Assembly (NCBI GenBank): GCA_003695015.1
Contig: RFJD01000360.1
Coordinates: 1-8,416 of the forward strand
DNA from: Verrucomicrobiota bacterium
GTDB taxonomy: Bacteria; Verrucomicrobiota; Verrucomicrobiia; Limisphaerales; J093
Reading direction: 5' to 3'
Length of the DNA stretch: 8,416 nucleotides
Of this stretch, positions 1-5,653 are shown piece by piece (the stretch's first letter is position 1; each line of letters opens with the position of its first letter). The notes under the pieces are model-generated. The model made no database searches. It saw only the letters and a program-made list of their open reading frames with translations, and was not told where the DNA came from. A program made the translations under genes and the position numbers.

Positions 1-111
1 ACCGGCCGGGCCAGCCGGTCCCAAGGTGACCTCCTGCCACGCGGCAAGTTGGCGGCTCAGGGCCGGCTGTCGGTCCCGGCTGCAGCGGACGATGTAGCTG
101 GTCACAGGCAC
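1..111 (-). CDS. napD: Probable NapD N-terminus (partial), nitrate reductase chaperone
   Basis: This minus-strand frame is open from a GTG at 111 to the window edge (37 codons, no stop). The start is supported by AAAGGA eight bases upstream; a second GTG lies two codons in. The visible protein begins PVTSYIVRCSRDR, continues with a helix containing QLAAW, then EVTLGPAGPAG. This follows the NapD pattern as I recall it from E. coli: a first beta strand with Ser and hydrophobic residues ending in V, an Arg in the following turn, a helix with QL.A, then an E-V strand. NapD is a small cytoplasmic ferredoxin-fold protein that binds the Tat signal peptide of NapA, the catalytic subunit of periplasmic nitrate reductase, during maturation. 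FNR-like palindromes upstream agree with this role. Only the N-terminal third or so is visible, so another small ferredoxin-fold protein cannot be excluded. Confidence 0.55.
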   Translation of the reverse strand, partial: MPVTSYIVRCSRDRQPALSRQLAAWQEVTLGPAGPAG

Positions 112-119
112 GACTTCGG

Positions 120-125
120 TCCTTT
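120..125 (-). promoter_or_regulatory. Ribosome binding site deciding the GTG start at 111
   Basis: On the minus strand this reads AAAGGA, eight bases before the GTG at 111. It is one of the clearer Shine-Dalgarno matches in the window. It supports translation of the otherwise unremarkable edge frame, and it favours the first GTG over the second GTG two codons later. Confidence 0.5.
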
Positions 126-167
126 CAGTCTGCGGTTCGAGGCAACGCTGAAACGGGGAAGAAAACC

Positions 168-181
168 TTGACGGATGTCAA
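168..181. promoter_or_regulatory. CRP/FNR-type operator, site 1
   Basis: TTGACGGATGTCAA is a perfect inverted repeat, TTGAC-N4-GTCAA. It fits the general FNR/FixK/DNR pattern TTGA-N6-TCAA; canonical FNR has TTGAT half-sites. The centre is 174.5. If the site acts at -41.5 (class II activation), a rightward start would fall near 216, with the AT-rich TAATGA at 204-209 in the -10 position. A leftward start would fall near 133, just ahead of the napD-like gene. Which promoter it serves, and which regulator binds, is inference. Confidence 0.6.
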
Positions 182-203
182 GAAAACACAGCATTTCCCT
201 GGC

Positions 204-216
204 TAATGAAAAAAAC
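204..216 (+). promoter_or_regulatory. Candidate -10 and start region of rightward promoter
   Basis: TAATGA at 204-209 lies where a -10 box would sit if the palindrome centred at 174.5 acted as a class II activator site. The hexamer is a poor match to TATAAT, but it opens an AT-rich stretch (203-220) in otherwise GC-rich DNA. The transcript would have a leader of about 100 bases before the barrel gene, and that leader would contain the second palindrome. Confidence 0.25.
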
Positions 217-264
217 GAAATCCCGACCAGCCGGCAAAGCGGCGCTGCCAATCGCCACTTGGGT

Positions 265-278
265 TTGACTTGGGTCAA
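265..278. promoter_or_regulatory. CRP/FNR-type operator, site 2
   Basis: TTGACTTGGGTCAA is a second perfect TTGAC-N4-GTCAA palindrome with half-sites identical to the one at 168-181. The two centres are 97 bp apart. It lies about 36 bp before the chosen start of the barrel gene, too close for simple class II activation of that gene unless its transcript has almost no leader. It may act as a downstream repressor site, or as an upstream site for the leftward gene. Two identical operators in one divergent intergenic region are unlikely to be accidental. Confidence 0.55.
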
Positions 279-314
279 GGCCGTCTCCGCACCATGGGCG
301 GTATGGATCGACCC

Positions 315-1568
315 ATGCAACGACGCCATTGGTTGTTCGCCCTGATTACCGGAAGCCTGGTTTGCGGAACGATGTCGGCCGGTCGCACCGGGGAGTCTTC
401 CGCATCGACGAAGCCCACCGCCACGGCGCAGATCCGTGACATGTTCACCCAGGGCAAGGTGAACGTAAATGTCCGCCTACGCTGGGAACATGTGGAACAA
501 GACGGAAGGAGGACGGCCAGCGCCGTCACCGTCCGGCCGCGGCTCGGCTTCACGACGGCGCCGCTGCATGGCTTCCGCGCGGGCATCGAATTTCAGGGGA
601 ACACGCCGTTGGGCACGGAAAAGGAATACCGGCCGTCGCCATTAAGCACGGATCCCGAAACGATCAACCACGCAATCATCGCGGACCCCGAGGATTTCGT
701 GCTGGACCAGGTGTGGGGCAGCTACACCCGATGGGATTCCACGGTGAAGGCCGGCCGTCAGGTGATTCTCCTGGACAACCAGCGGTTCGTGGGCCCGGTG
801 GGTTGGCGACAATTACAGCAGACCTTCGATGCCGCCGTGCTGAACGTGGGCGCCTTGGAGCACTGGGATTTCATGTACGGCCATCTTTGGCAGATCAACC
901 GGGTTCTGGGCATGAACAATCGCGGCGGTCGCTGGACCACCGCCTCGCACCTGATCCATGTCCGCTATGACGCCTGCGCCTATGCGACGGTGACCCTGTA
1001 CGGTTACCTGCTCGACATCCACAACGCCCCCGCCCTGTCCTCGGACACCTTCGGCGGGAGTGTCGCCGGCACCGCGCCCATCAACGACTCGTGGAAACTC
1101 ACGTACCGGGGCGAGTTCGCGTGGCAGATCGACGCTTTCGACAATCCGGCCGATTACGGCGCCCCTTATTACCACCTCATGGCGGGGCCGGAGGTGGGGC
1201 GGTTCAACGCCGGTGTGGGCTACGAGGTCCTGGGATCGGACAACGGCGCCTCCGTTCAAACGCCCCTGGCCACGTTGCATGCGTGGAACGGCTGGGCGGA
1301 CATGTTCCTGACCACGCCAACGGACGGTCTGCGGGATCTCTACGGATGGGCCGGGGTGAAGCTGCCCTGGGAGCTGCCGTTGAAAGTGGTGGTTCACAAG
1401 TTCGATGCCGACAAGGGCAGCCGGGACTACGGCTGGGAGCTGGACATCCAGCTTTCCCGCTCCTTCGGCCCGTACTTCAAGGTGTTGGCCGCCTACGCGC
1501 GGTACGACGGCAAGGACGTCCATCCCGACACCGAGAAATTCTGGCTGCAGGGGGAATTCAACTACTGA
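315..1568 (+). CDS. Alginate-export family outer-membrane beta-barrel protein
   Basis: This 417-residue protein has a signal peptide at its start (basic MQRRHW, hydrophobic core, likely cleavage after Ala22 in TMSA). It then shows the alternating polar/aromatic strands of an outer-membrane barrel and ends in FNY, the terminal aromatic typical of such proteins. The block around residues 147-173 (GRQ, LDNQRFVG, WRQ, QTFDA) is the recognisable core of the alginate-export domain family, named after the 18-stranded porin AlgE. Most members have no proven link to alginate; substrate here is unknown. Divergence from a napD-like gene across two FNR-type palindromes suggests a role as an anion channel in anaerobic or nitrogen-oxide metabolism (inference). 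The start is uncertain: in-frame ATGs at 294 and 303 are possible. I chose 315 because GGA lies seven bases upstream and the signal peptide then has a normal short n-region. The LVCG motif is not a proper lipobox. Confidence 0.8.
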   Translation: MQRRHWLFALITGSLVCGTMSAGRTGESSASTKPTATAQIRDMFTQGKVNVNVRLRWEHVEQDGRRTASAVTVRPRLGFTTAPLHGFRAGIEFQGNTPLGTEKEYRPSPLSTDPETINHAIIADPEDFVLDQVWGSYTRWDSTVKAGRQVILLDNQRFVGPVGWRQLQQTFDAAVLNVGALEHWDFMYGHLWQINRVLGMNNRGGRWTTASHLIHVRYDACAYATVTLYGYLLDIHNAPALSSDTFGGSVAGTAPINDSWKLTYRGEFAWQIDAFDNPADYGAPYYHLMAGPEVGRFNAGVGYEVLGSDNGASVQTPLATLHAWNGWADMFLTTPTDGLRDLYGWAGVKLPWELPLKVVVHKFDADKGSRDYGWELDIQLSRSFGPYFKVLAAYARYDGKDVHPDTEKFWLQGEFNY

Positions 1569-1618
1569 GCCGACCGCCGGTCCGAGGGAGACGGCCCGCG
1601 GCAACCCATGCCAGGCAT

Positions 1619-1651
1619 GCGCCCGGAAGCCCGGGCGCTTTTGGTTTTGTT
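1619..1651 (+). terminator. Intrinsic terminator after the barrel gene
   Basis: GCGCCCGG (1619-1626), loop AAGC and CCGGGCGC (1631-1638) form a perfect 8-bp GC stem, followed at once by a T-rich tract, TTTTGGTTTTGTT. It lies about 50 bp after the stop codon at 1566-1568 and has the layout of a Rho-independent terminator for rightward transcription. There is no matching A-rich flank on the other side, so it should not stop leftward transcription of the converging sugar-kinase operon efficiently. Confidence 0.8.
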
Positions 1652-1656
1652 GTCGT

Positions 1657-1688
1657 CCGGTCCCGCGGCGGCCGACCCCGGGGACCGG
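1657..1688. repeat. Inverted repeat between convergent genes, possible leftward stop
   Basis: CCGGTCCC (1657-1664) and GGGACCGG (1681-1688) are perfect 8-bp inverted arms separated by 16 bp of GC-rich sequence. The hairpin lies about 40 bp downstream of the ROK kinase stop for leftward transcription. It lacks a following U-tract in that direction, so a terminator role is only possible, not shown. Confidence 0.3.
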
Positions 1689-1728
1689 GAAGGCGCGAGC
1701 GCTCCGGCGCGCGGCATCGGGAATGATC

Positions 1729-2721
1729 TCAACCCTGTTGGAGACGCATGCGAGCCAGCACCGCGCCGCCGGTGATGCCGGCATGGTCCCCGAGCTTGGA
1801 AGCCACGATGCGGATGCCCTTGTCCACGCCGTCCATGGCGTACTTGCGGGCGGTTTTCTCCGCGATGGGGAGGATATGTTCGCCCAAAGCCTCCATCAGG
1901 CCGCCGCCGAGCACCACGACCTCGGGATTGAGGAGATTGATCACGCTGGCGACGGCGATGCCGGTGTAACGGGCCGCATCTTCGACGATCTTCTTGGCGA
2001 GCTTGTCCTTCTTTTTTTCGATGGCCTTGCGCAGGTCGTTGCTGCGCATGTCCTTGAGGCCGGGGCCGAGCATGTCCACCAAGGCCGTTTTTCGTCCCTT
2101 GGCGACGGCTTCCTTGAGCCGGTTGAAGATGGCGGTGCGGCTGGCGAGGGCCTCGAAACAGCCGCGGTTGCCGCAGCCGCACTTGGGACCGTCGATGTCG
2201 AGAACCATGTGGCCGATCTCACCGGCGGTGCGGTTGAAGCCGGAGAAGAGGCGGCCGTCGAGGATGAGGCCGGCGCCGATGCCGGTGCCCAAGAAGATGC
2301 CCACCATGTGGCGGGGCTTGCCGTCCAGTTCGGCCTGATGGACGCCGAGGGCCTGGATGTTGCAGTCGTTTTCGATGAAGACCGGCAGGCTGAGTTGTTT
2401 TTCGAGCATGGCCTTCAGCGGAACGTCCCGCCACTGAAGGTTGGGGGCGAAGATGACGCGGCCGGTCTCAGGGTCGGTGGCGCCCGGGGCGCCGATGCCC
2501 ACGCCGGCGACGTCCTCGGGCTGGAGGTCGCACTCGTCGATGGCTTCCAAGGCGCAGCGGGCAATGCGTTCGACCACGGCCTCGACGCCACGGCGGGCCT
2601 TGGTGCTTTTCTTGGCCTTGCCGATCAGATCGAGACGGGAGTTGAACACGCCGGCGAGGATCTTCGTGCCACCGAGATCGATGCCGAGAAGATGCTTGGG
2701 GGAGGAGGAGGTTGAAGCCAT
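1729..2721 (-). CDS. ROK-family sugar kinase, probable glucokinase
   Basis: This 330-residue cytoplasmic protein shows the full ROK set. It has the phosphate-binding DLGGTK (15-20), ENDCN (117-121) with the likely catalytic base Asp119, the glycine-rich GTGIGAG (145-151), GEIGHM (167-172), and the zinc cluster CGCGNRGC (181-188) with His171. The E..GH and CFE (188-190) residues are those used by glucose-type ROK kinases to hold the sugar. The likely reaction is ATP-dependent 6-phosphorylation of glucose or a related hexose. The length is close to the usual 300-330; residues about 205-245 are lysine-rich. No DNA-binding domain precedes the kinase, so it is an enzyme, not a ROK repressor. It is last in a leftward operon, starting 23 bp after the stop of the upstream kinase-like gene, with no clear ribosome binding site. 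N-acetylglucosamine, fructose or mannose kinase activity cannot be excluded from sequence alone. Confidence 0.9.
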   Translation of the reverse strand: MASTSSSPKHLLGIDLGGTKILAGVFNSRLDLIGKAKKSTKARRGVEAVVERIARCALEAIDECDLQPEDVAGVGIGAPGATDPETGRVIFAPNLQWRDVPLKAMLEKQLSLPVFIENDCNIQALGVHQAELDGKPRHMVGIFLGTGIGAGLILDGRLFSGFNRTAGEIGHMVLDIDGPKCGCGNRGCFEALASRTAIFNRLKEAVAKGRKTALVDMLGPGLKDMRSNDLRKAIEKKKDKLAKKIVEDAARYTGIAVASVINLLNPEVVVLGGGLMEALGEHILPIAEKTARKYAMDGVDKGIRIVASKLGDHAGITGGAVLARMRLQQG

Positions 2722-2744
2722 GGGAAATGCGGGGGATGGCGACT

Positions 2745-3512
2745 TCAGGAGCGCCGGCCCTGCCGGGGCGGCGGGCTGAACAAAACGCGATCGATCTGCC
2801 GTTGAAGTTCGCGGTTGATGGCGTCGATGGAGCGGTCGCCATCCACGATGGTGAACGCGTAGATGCGCTGAAGGGTCTGGAAGGCCTTGATGAGCCTGCC
2901 TTGGTAGATGATGAAGCTGTCGAACATGTCCTGGGCCAGGCCGAGGTCCATGCCGCTTTCCCAGTAGTCGAGGGCCTGGCGCTTGGCGAAGGTGCGCTGA
3001 ACCAGTTTCTCGGGAGAGACCTGCAAGTAGAAGACCGCGTCGGGCACCAAGGCGATGCTGTAGAGCTCGCGCAGCCAGTCCAAGTCGCGACCCCGGACCA
3101 TGTCGCGGGCCATGAGGGTGTAGATGTAGCGGTCGGCCAGGACGACGTAACCGGCCTTGAGGGCGGGGAGGATGACGTTTTCGAGCTGGTCGGCGAAGTC
3201 GGTGGCGTAGAACAGGCTCATGGTGGTGTGGCTGAGGATGTTGCCCTCCTGGGCCCGTTCCAGTTCCTGGCTGACGAGGTTGGAGCGTTTGAGGCCGACC
3301 TGCTCGGTGGCGTGGCCCTGGCCCTCGAGCCAGGCCACCAGCCGGCTGATCTGGGTCGAACGCCCCGAGCCGTCCGCGCCTTCGATGACGACCAGCTTCC
3401 CGGTCAGCCGCTCCAACTCCACCCCGGGGATGCCCTGGCCATAGAAGCGCTTGGGGGTCGGCCGCAGGGGCCGGACTTGCGGACGCGGATGGGCCGAACG
3501 CTCAGGCGACAT
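2745..3512 (-). CDS. Thymidylate-kinase-like P-loop protein, altered Walker A
   Basis: This 255-residue protein is a paralogue of the gene immediately upstream. About 36 residues, Arg/Pro-rich and ending in YGQGIPGVEL, precede the first beta strand. The P-loop is GADGSGRST (45-53): Arg51, codon CGT at 3360-3362, replaces the invariant Walker A lysine. ATDFADQ (103-109) follows, where the upstream paralogue has ATDFADR, then ADRY (126-129) with the DR motif of thymidylate kinases, and YWESGMDL shared with the paralogue. Canonical dTMP kinases have DR(Y/H)xxS; here it is DRYIYT. It may be an NMP kinase of changed mechanism, or a non-catalytic partner of the upstream protein (inference). From memory, the GRST form recurs in relatives elsewhere, which would argue against random decay. 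The ATG overlaps the upstream gene by 11 bp, suggesting translational coupling; a GTG at codon 31 is an alternative start. Confidence 0.82.
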   Translation of the reverse strand: MSPERSAHPRPQVRPLRPTPKRFYGQGIPGVELERLTGKLVVIEGADGSGRSTQISRLVAWLEGQGHATEQVGLKRSNLVSQELERAQEGNILSHTTMSLFYATDFADQLENVILPALKAGYVVLADRYIYTLMARDMVRGRDLDWLRELYSIALVPDAVFYLQVSPEKLVQRTFAKRQALDYWESGMDLGLAQDMFDSFIIYQGRLIKAFQTLQRIYAFTIVDGDRSIDAINRELQRQIDRVLFSPPPRQGRRS

Positions 3513-4182
3513 AGTTCTCCAAGGGAATGTGGGCGGCCACGATGCGGCGCACCTCGTGTTGTTGGACCTCGATCGAGCGGTTGGCGTCGATTTCGTGAAA
3601 ACCGAACTCGCCGCTCATTGCCAGGTATTGTTCCAGCAGTCGCGACTGGAAGATGCGGTAGCTCTCCTCGATGTCGGAGGAAAGCTTCAGGTCCATGCCC
3701 GCCTCGAAATACTTCAGCTCGCGGCGGCTGTCCCGGATGCGTTGCAGGGAAACCTCGAGGTTGGTCCGGAAGAAAAAGGTCAGGTCCGGCAGGGTGGCGA
3801 AGCTGTAGATCGAGCGGACCCATTCGGGCGGGCAACCGCGGACCACGTCCCGGGCGAAGGCGGTGAAGATGTAGCGGTCGCAAAGGACGAGATACCCGGC
3901 CCGGAGCAGCGGCACCAGGTGGCGGTCGTAACGGTCCGCGAAATCGGTGGCGTGGATCAGGCTGAAGGTGGTGGGGGTGAGGAGGTTGGTGTGTTTGCCG
4001 CGGCGGGTGGCGCTCTTGACCAGCTCGGAGGAGTTCCACTCGCTCAGATAGACCTTCAGGCGCTGTTGTTCGAGCCAACGCTTCAACAGCCGGAGCTGGG
4101 TGGACTTGCCCGAGCCGTCGATGCCCTCGACGGCGATCAGGCGTCCGGGATAATCGAATTTGGCGAACCGCGGGTCCGGCAC
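3502..4182 (-). CDS. tmk: Thymidylate-kinase-like protein, intact Walker A
   Basis: This 226-residue member of the dTMP kinase superfamily would transfer the ATP gamma-phosphate to a nucleoside monophosphate, classically dTMP to dTDP for DNA synthesis. Visible parts are an intact Walker A GIDGSGKST (20-28), SEWNSSELV (47-55) where the substrate loop should lie, ATDFADRYDR (78-87), CDRY (101-104) with the DR motif, and YFEAGMDL towards the C-terminus. It differs from textbook Tmk: the DR motif continues IFTAFARD rather than the usual xxS..AY/AF, so substrate specificity is not certain. The start is GTG at 4182, giving a short nine-residue lead before YPGRLIAVEG. It is first in a leftward operon with its paralogue (11-bp overlap) and a ROK kinase, and it diverges from nusB. 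Whether the genome has a second, canonical tmk decides whether this pair supplies dTDP or does something else. Confidence 0.8.
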   Translation of the reverse strand: MPDPRFAKFDYPGRLIAVEGIDGSGKSTQLRLLKRWLEQQRLKVYLSEWNSSELVKSATRRGKHTNLLTPTTFSLIHATDFADRYDRHLVPLLRAGYLVLCDRYIFTAFARDVVRGCPPEWVRSIYSFATLPDLTFFFRTNLEVSLQRIRDSRRELKYFEAGMDLKLSSDIEESYRIFQSRLLEQYLAMSGEFGFHEIDANRSIEVQQHEVRRIVAAHIPLENYVA

Positions 4183-4188
4183 GCCCCC

Positions 4189-4217
4189 AACCTAAGCCCG
4201 CGGCCCGGCCCCGCCAA
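4189..4217 (-). promoter_or_regulatory. Candidate sigma-70-like promoter for the kinase operon
   Basis: On the minus strand TTGGCG (4217-4212) and TAGGTT (4194-4189) are separated by 17 bp. Each is a moderate match to the -35 and -10 consensus. The predicted start would fall near the GTG at 4182, implying an almost leaderless transcript. In 114 bp of very GC-rich divergent spacer this is the best candidate I can see, but the match is weak. Confidence 0.25.
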
Positions 4218-4296
4218 CCGAAAAGCCGCCGGCGGCCGGGAACCGGAGGGCATTTCCGATTGGACTCCGGCGGGCCGGGCCGCCATCTTCTGGGCC

Positions 4297-4785
4297 ATGG
4301 GCTCACGCCGCCAAGCGCGCGCGCGGGCGCTCCAGTTCCTTTTCCAGTGCGACCTGAATCCGCCGGAGGACCTGGACGAGGCGCTCCGCGAATTCTGGGA
4401 AACCGTCGAAACCGAAGAGGAACTCGCCGCCGGGCCACCTCAGGCCAAGCCGGACGGCGGGTCGTCTTCCGCGCCCACGGTGAATCAAGCCGCGGCGCGG
4501 CTTTTCGCCGAACAGCTCATCCGCGGCACGCTGAGCGAGCGGGATCAGATCGACGGGTGGATCCAGGAACTGGCCCGCAACTGGACCCTGCCCCGCATGG
4601 CCACCGTGGACCGCAACGTCCTCCGGATGGCCATCTACGAAATGCGGCACTTCCCGGACATCCCGCCCGCGGTCACCATCAACGAGGCCGTCGAGCTGGC
4701 CAAGACCTACTCGACCGAGAAAAGCGGCAAGTTCGTCAACGGCATCCTGGACAACTTCCGCAAACGCCACTTGGAGGACCGTTGA
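4297..4785 (+). CDS. nusB: Transcription antitermination factor NusB
   Basis: NusB is a small all-helical RNA-binding protein that joins NusE (ribosomal protein S10) at boxA RNA and helps RNA polymerase complete rRNA operons. The 162 residues show the family signature: RRQARARALQFLFQ at the N-terminus (4-17), NWTLPRMATVDRNVLRMAIYE (95-115), DIPPAVTINEAVELAK (121-136) and KFVNGILD (145-152). Residues about 40-62 form a low-complexity Gly/Pro/Ser insert between the N-terminal helices, making the protein slightly longer than the common 130-150. ATG 4297 is chosen because the family-conserved sequence begins at once; no clear ribosome binding site precedes it. The gene opens the rightward run. 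The next reading frame follows after 17 bp, or overlaps the stop if its upstream TTG is used. Confidence 0.95.
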   Translation: MGSRRQARARALQFLFQCDLNPPEDLDEALREFWETVETEEELAAGPPQAKPDGGSSSAPTVNQAAARLFAEQLIRGTLSERDQIDGWIQELARNWTLPRMATVDRNVLRMAIYEMRHFPDIPPAVTINEAVELAKTYSTEKSGKFVNGILDNFRKRHLEDR

Positions 4786-4802
4786 ACGGGTCCGCCTTCC
4801 TG

Positions 4803-5642
4803 ATGCACGTCGATCTCCATTGCCATTCGGTCTTTTCCGACGGCGGGTTCACGCCGGAACAAATCGCCGCCCGGGCGGCCCGGCGGGGGCTCGGGGCGGT
4901 GGCGTTGACCGATCACGACACGGTGGCCGGCTGGGAGCGATTCCGGGCGGCCTGCGAGGGCGCGGGGGTCGAGCCGGTGATCGGGGTCGAGCTGACCGCC
5001 GAAGAGGACGGCCACGAGGTGCATCTGCTGGGCTGGTGTTTCGACCCGAGCCACCCCGGGCTGGCCGAGGAACTGCGTCTTTGCCGGGAGGCGCGGCGAC
5101 AGCGCATTCACGAAATGACCGACCGGTTGGGCCGGCTGGGCATTGCGCTGGAGGCCGAGACGGTGTTCACCCTGGCCGGCTGCGAGGCGCCGGGCCGGCC
5201 CCACGTGGCCCAGGCGTTGGTCCGCGAAGGGCACTGCCGGACTCTGCAGGAGGCCTTTCACCGCTTCCTGCGGAAGGATTCGCCCGCGTGGGCGCCCAAA
5301 CGCCGGTTGCCGGCCGCCCGGGCCATCGAGCTGGTCCACGCCGCCGGCGGTGTCGTGGCCATGGCACACCCCGGGCTGACGCGACGGGACGACCTGATCC
5401 CGCGGCTGGTGGAGTTGGGATTGGACGGTTTGGAATGCTGGCACAGCGCCCACAACCGGACCCAGGCCGAGCGCTACCTGGCTCTGGCCAATGAATGCCG
5501 CCTGCTGATCACCGGCGGCTCCGATTGCCACGGCCCGGCCAAGGGCCAGCCGCTCTTGGGCTCGCTCCGCGTTTCGGCTTCTCATTTGCACGCCCTGCAG
5601 GAACGCGCCCGCGAACACCGCACCTTCGCCGACTCCCGCTGA
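4803..5642 (+). CDS. PHP-domain phosphoesterase, TrpH/YciV (RNase AM) family
   Basis: This 279-residue PHP-domain hydrolase has the full metal-binding set: HCH (His6, His8) with Asp13, TDHD (37-40), Glu64 in GVELT, His75, AHPG (His190) and SDCHG (Asp242, His244). These positions hold the trinuclear metal site of the family. The helical insert (about 85-165) and GGVVAMAHPG place it with the TrpH/YciV group. The studied E. coli member, RNase AM, is a 5'-3' exonuclease that trims rRNA 5' ends and also cleaves 3',5'-nucleoside bisphosphates. A role in rRNA or small-RNA turnover is therefore likely, in keeping with its position directly after nusB. ATG 4803 is chosen; an in-frame TTG at 4782 would add seven residues and overlap the nusB stop (TTGA), so coupling is possible. 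ftsY starts 11 bp after the stop. It does not look like PHP histidinol phosphatase or the DNA polymerase PHP domain. Confidence 0.88.
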   Translation: MHVDLHCHSVFSDGGFTPEQIAARAARRGLGAVALTDHDTVAGWERFRAACEGAGVEPVIGVELTAEEDGHEVHLLGWCFDPSHPGLAEELRLCREARRQRIHEMTDRLGRLGIALEAETVFTLAGCEAPGRPHVAQALVREGHCRTLQEAFHRFLRKDSPAWAPKRRLPAARAIELVHAAGGVVAMAHPGLTRRDDLIPRLVELGLDGLECWHSAHNRTQAERYLALANECRLLITGGSDCHGPAKGQPLLGSLRVSASHLHALQERAREHRTFADSR

Positions 5643-5653
5643 CCGGATTTCCC

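Noticed and set aside
270..314. TTG at 270 as start of the barrel gene
   Set aside because: It would begin translation inside the second palindrome and place about 15 extra residues before an otherwise normal signal peptide; downstream ATGs are more plausible.
102..329. 75-codon minus-strand frame in the divergent promoter region
   Set aside because: It crosses the promoter region and the start of the barrel gene, has no recognisable motif and conflicts with the better-supported GTG frame at 1-111.
315..401. Lipoprotein signal in the barrel protein (LVCG)
   Set aside because: The residue before Cys is Val rather than Gly/Ala/Ser, and a signal peptidase I site (TMSA) follows a few residues later; beta-barrels of this family are not lipidated.
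1405..2715. Long plus-strand open frame (436 codons) opposite the ROK kinase
   Set aside because: Its sequence is the complementary-strand reading of a gene with complete ROK motifs; long antisense frames are common in high-GC DNA.
2712..3866. Plus-strand open frame opposite the kinase-like pair
   Set aside because: It is the antisense of two genes with P-loop and DRY motifs, and it degenerates into Arg/Gly/Pro-rich sequence.
4183..4296. FMN riboswitch upstream of the nusB-ribD run
   Set aside because: The 114-bp spacer is too short and lacks the conserved RFN blocks; it also lies three genes before ribD.
4260..4802. Extended N-terminus of the PHP protein from TTG 4260
   Set aside because: The extension overlaps all of nusB in another frame and is Arg/Gly/Pro-rich shadow sequence; the PHP motif begins at the ATG at 4803.
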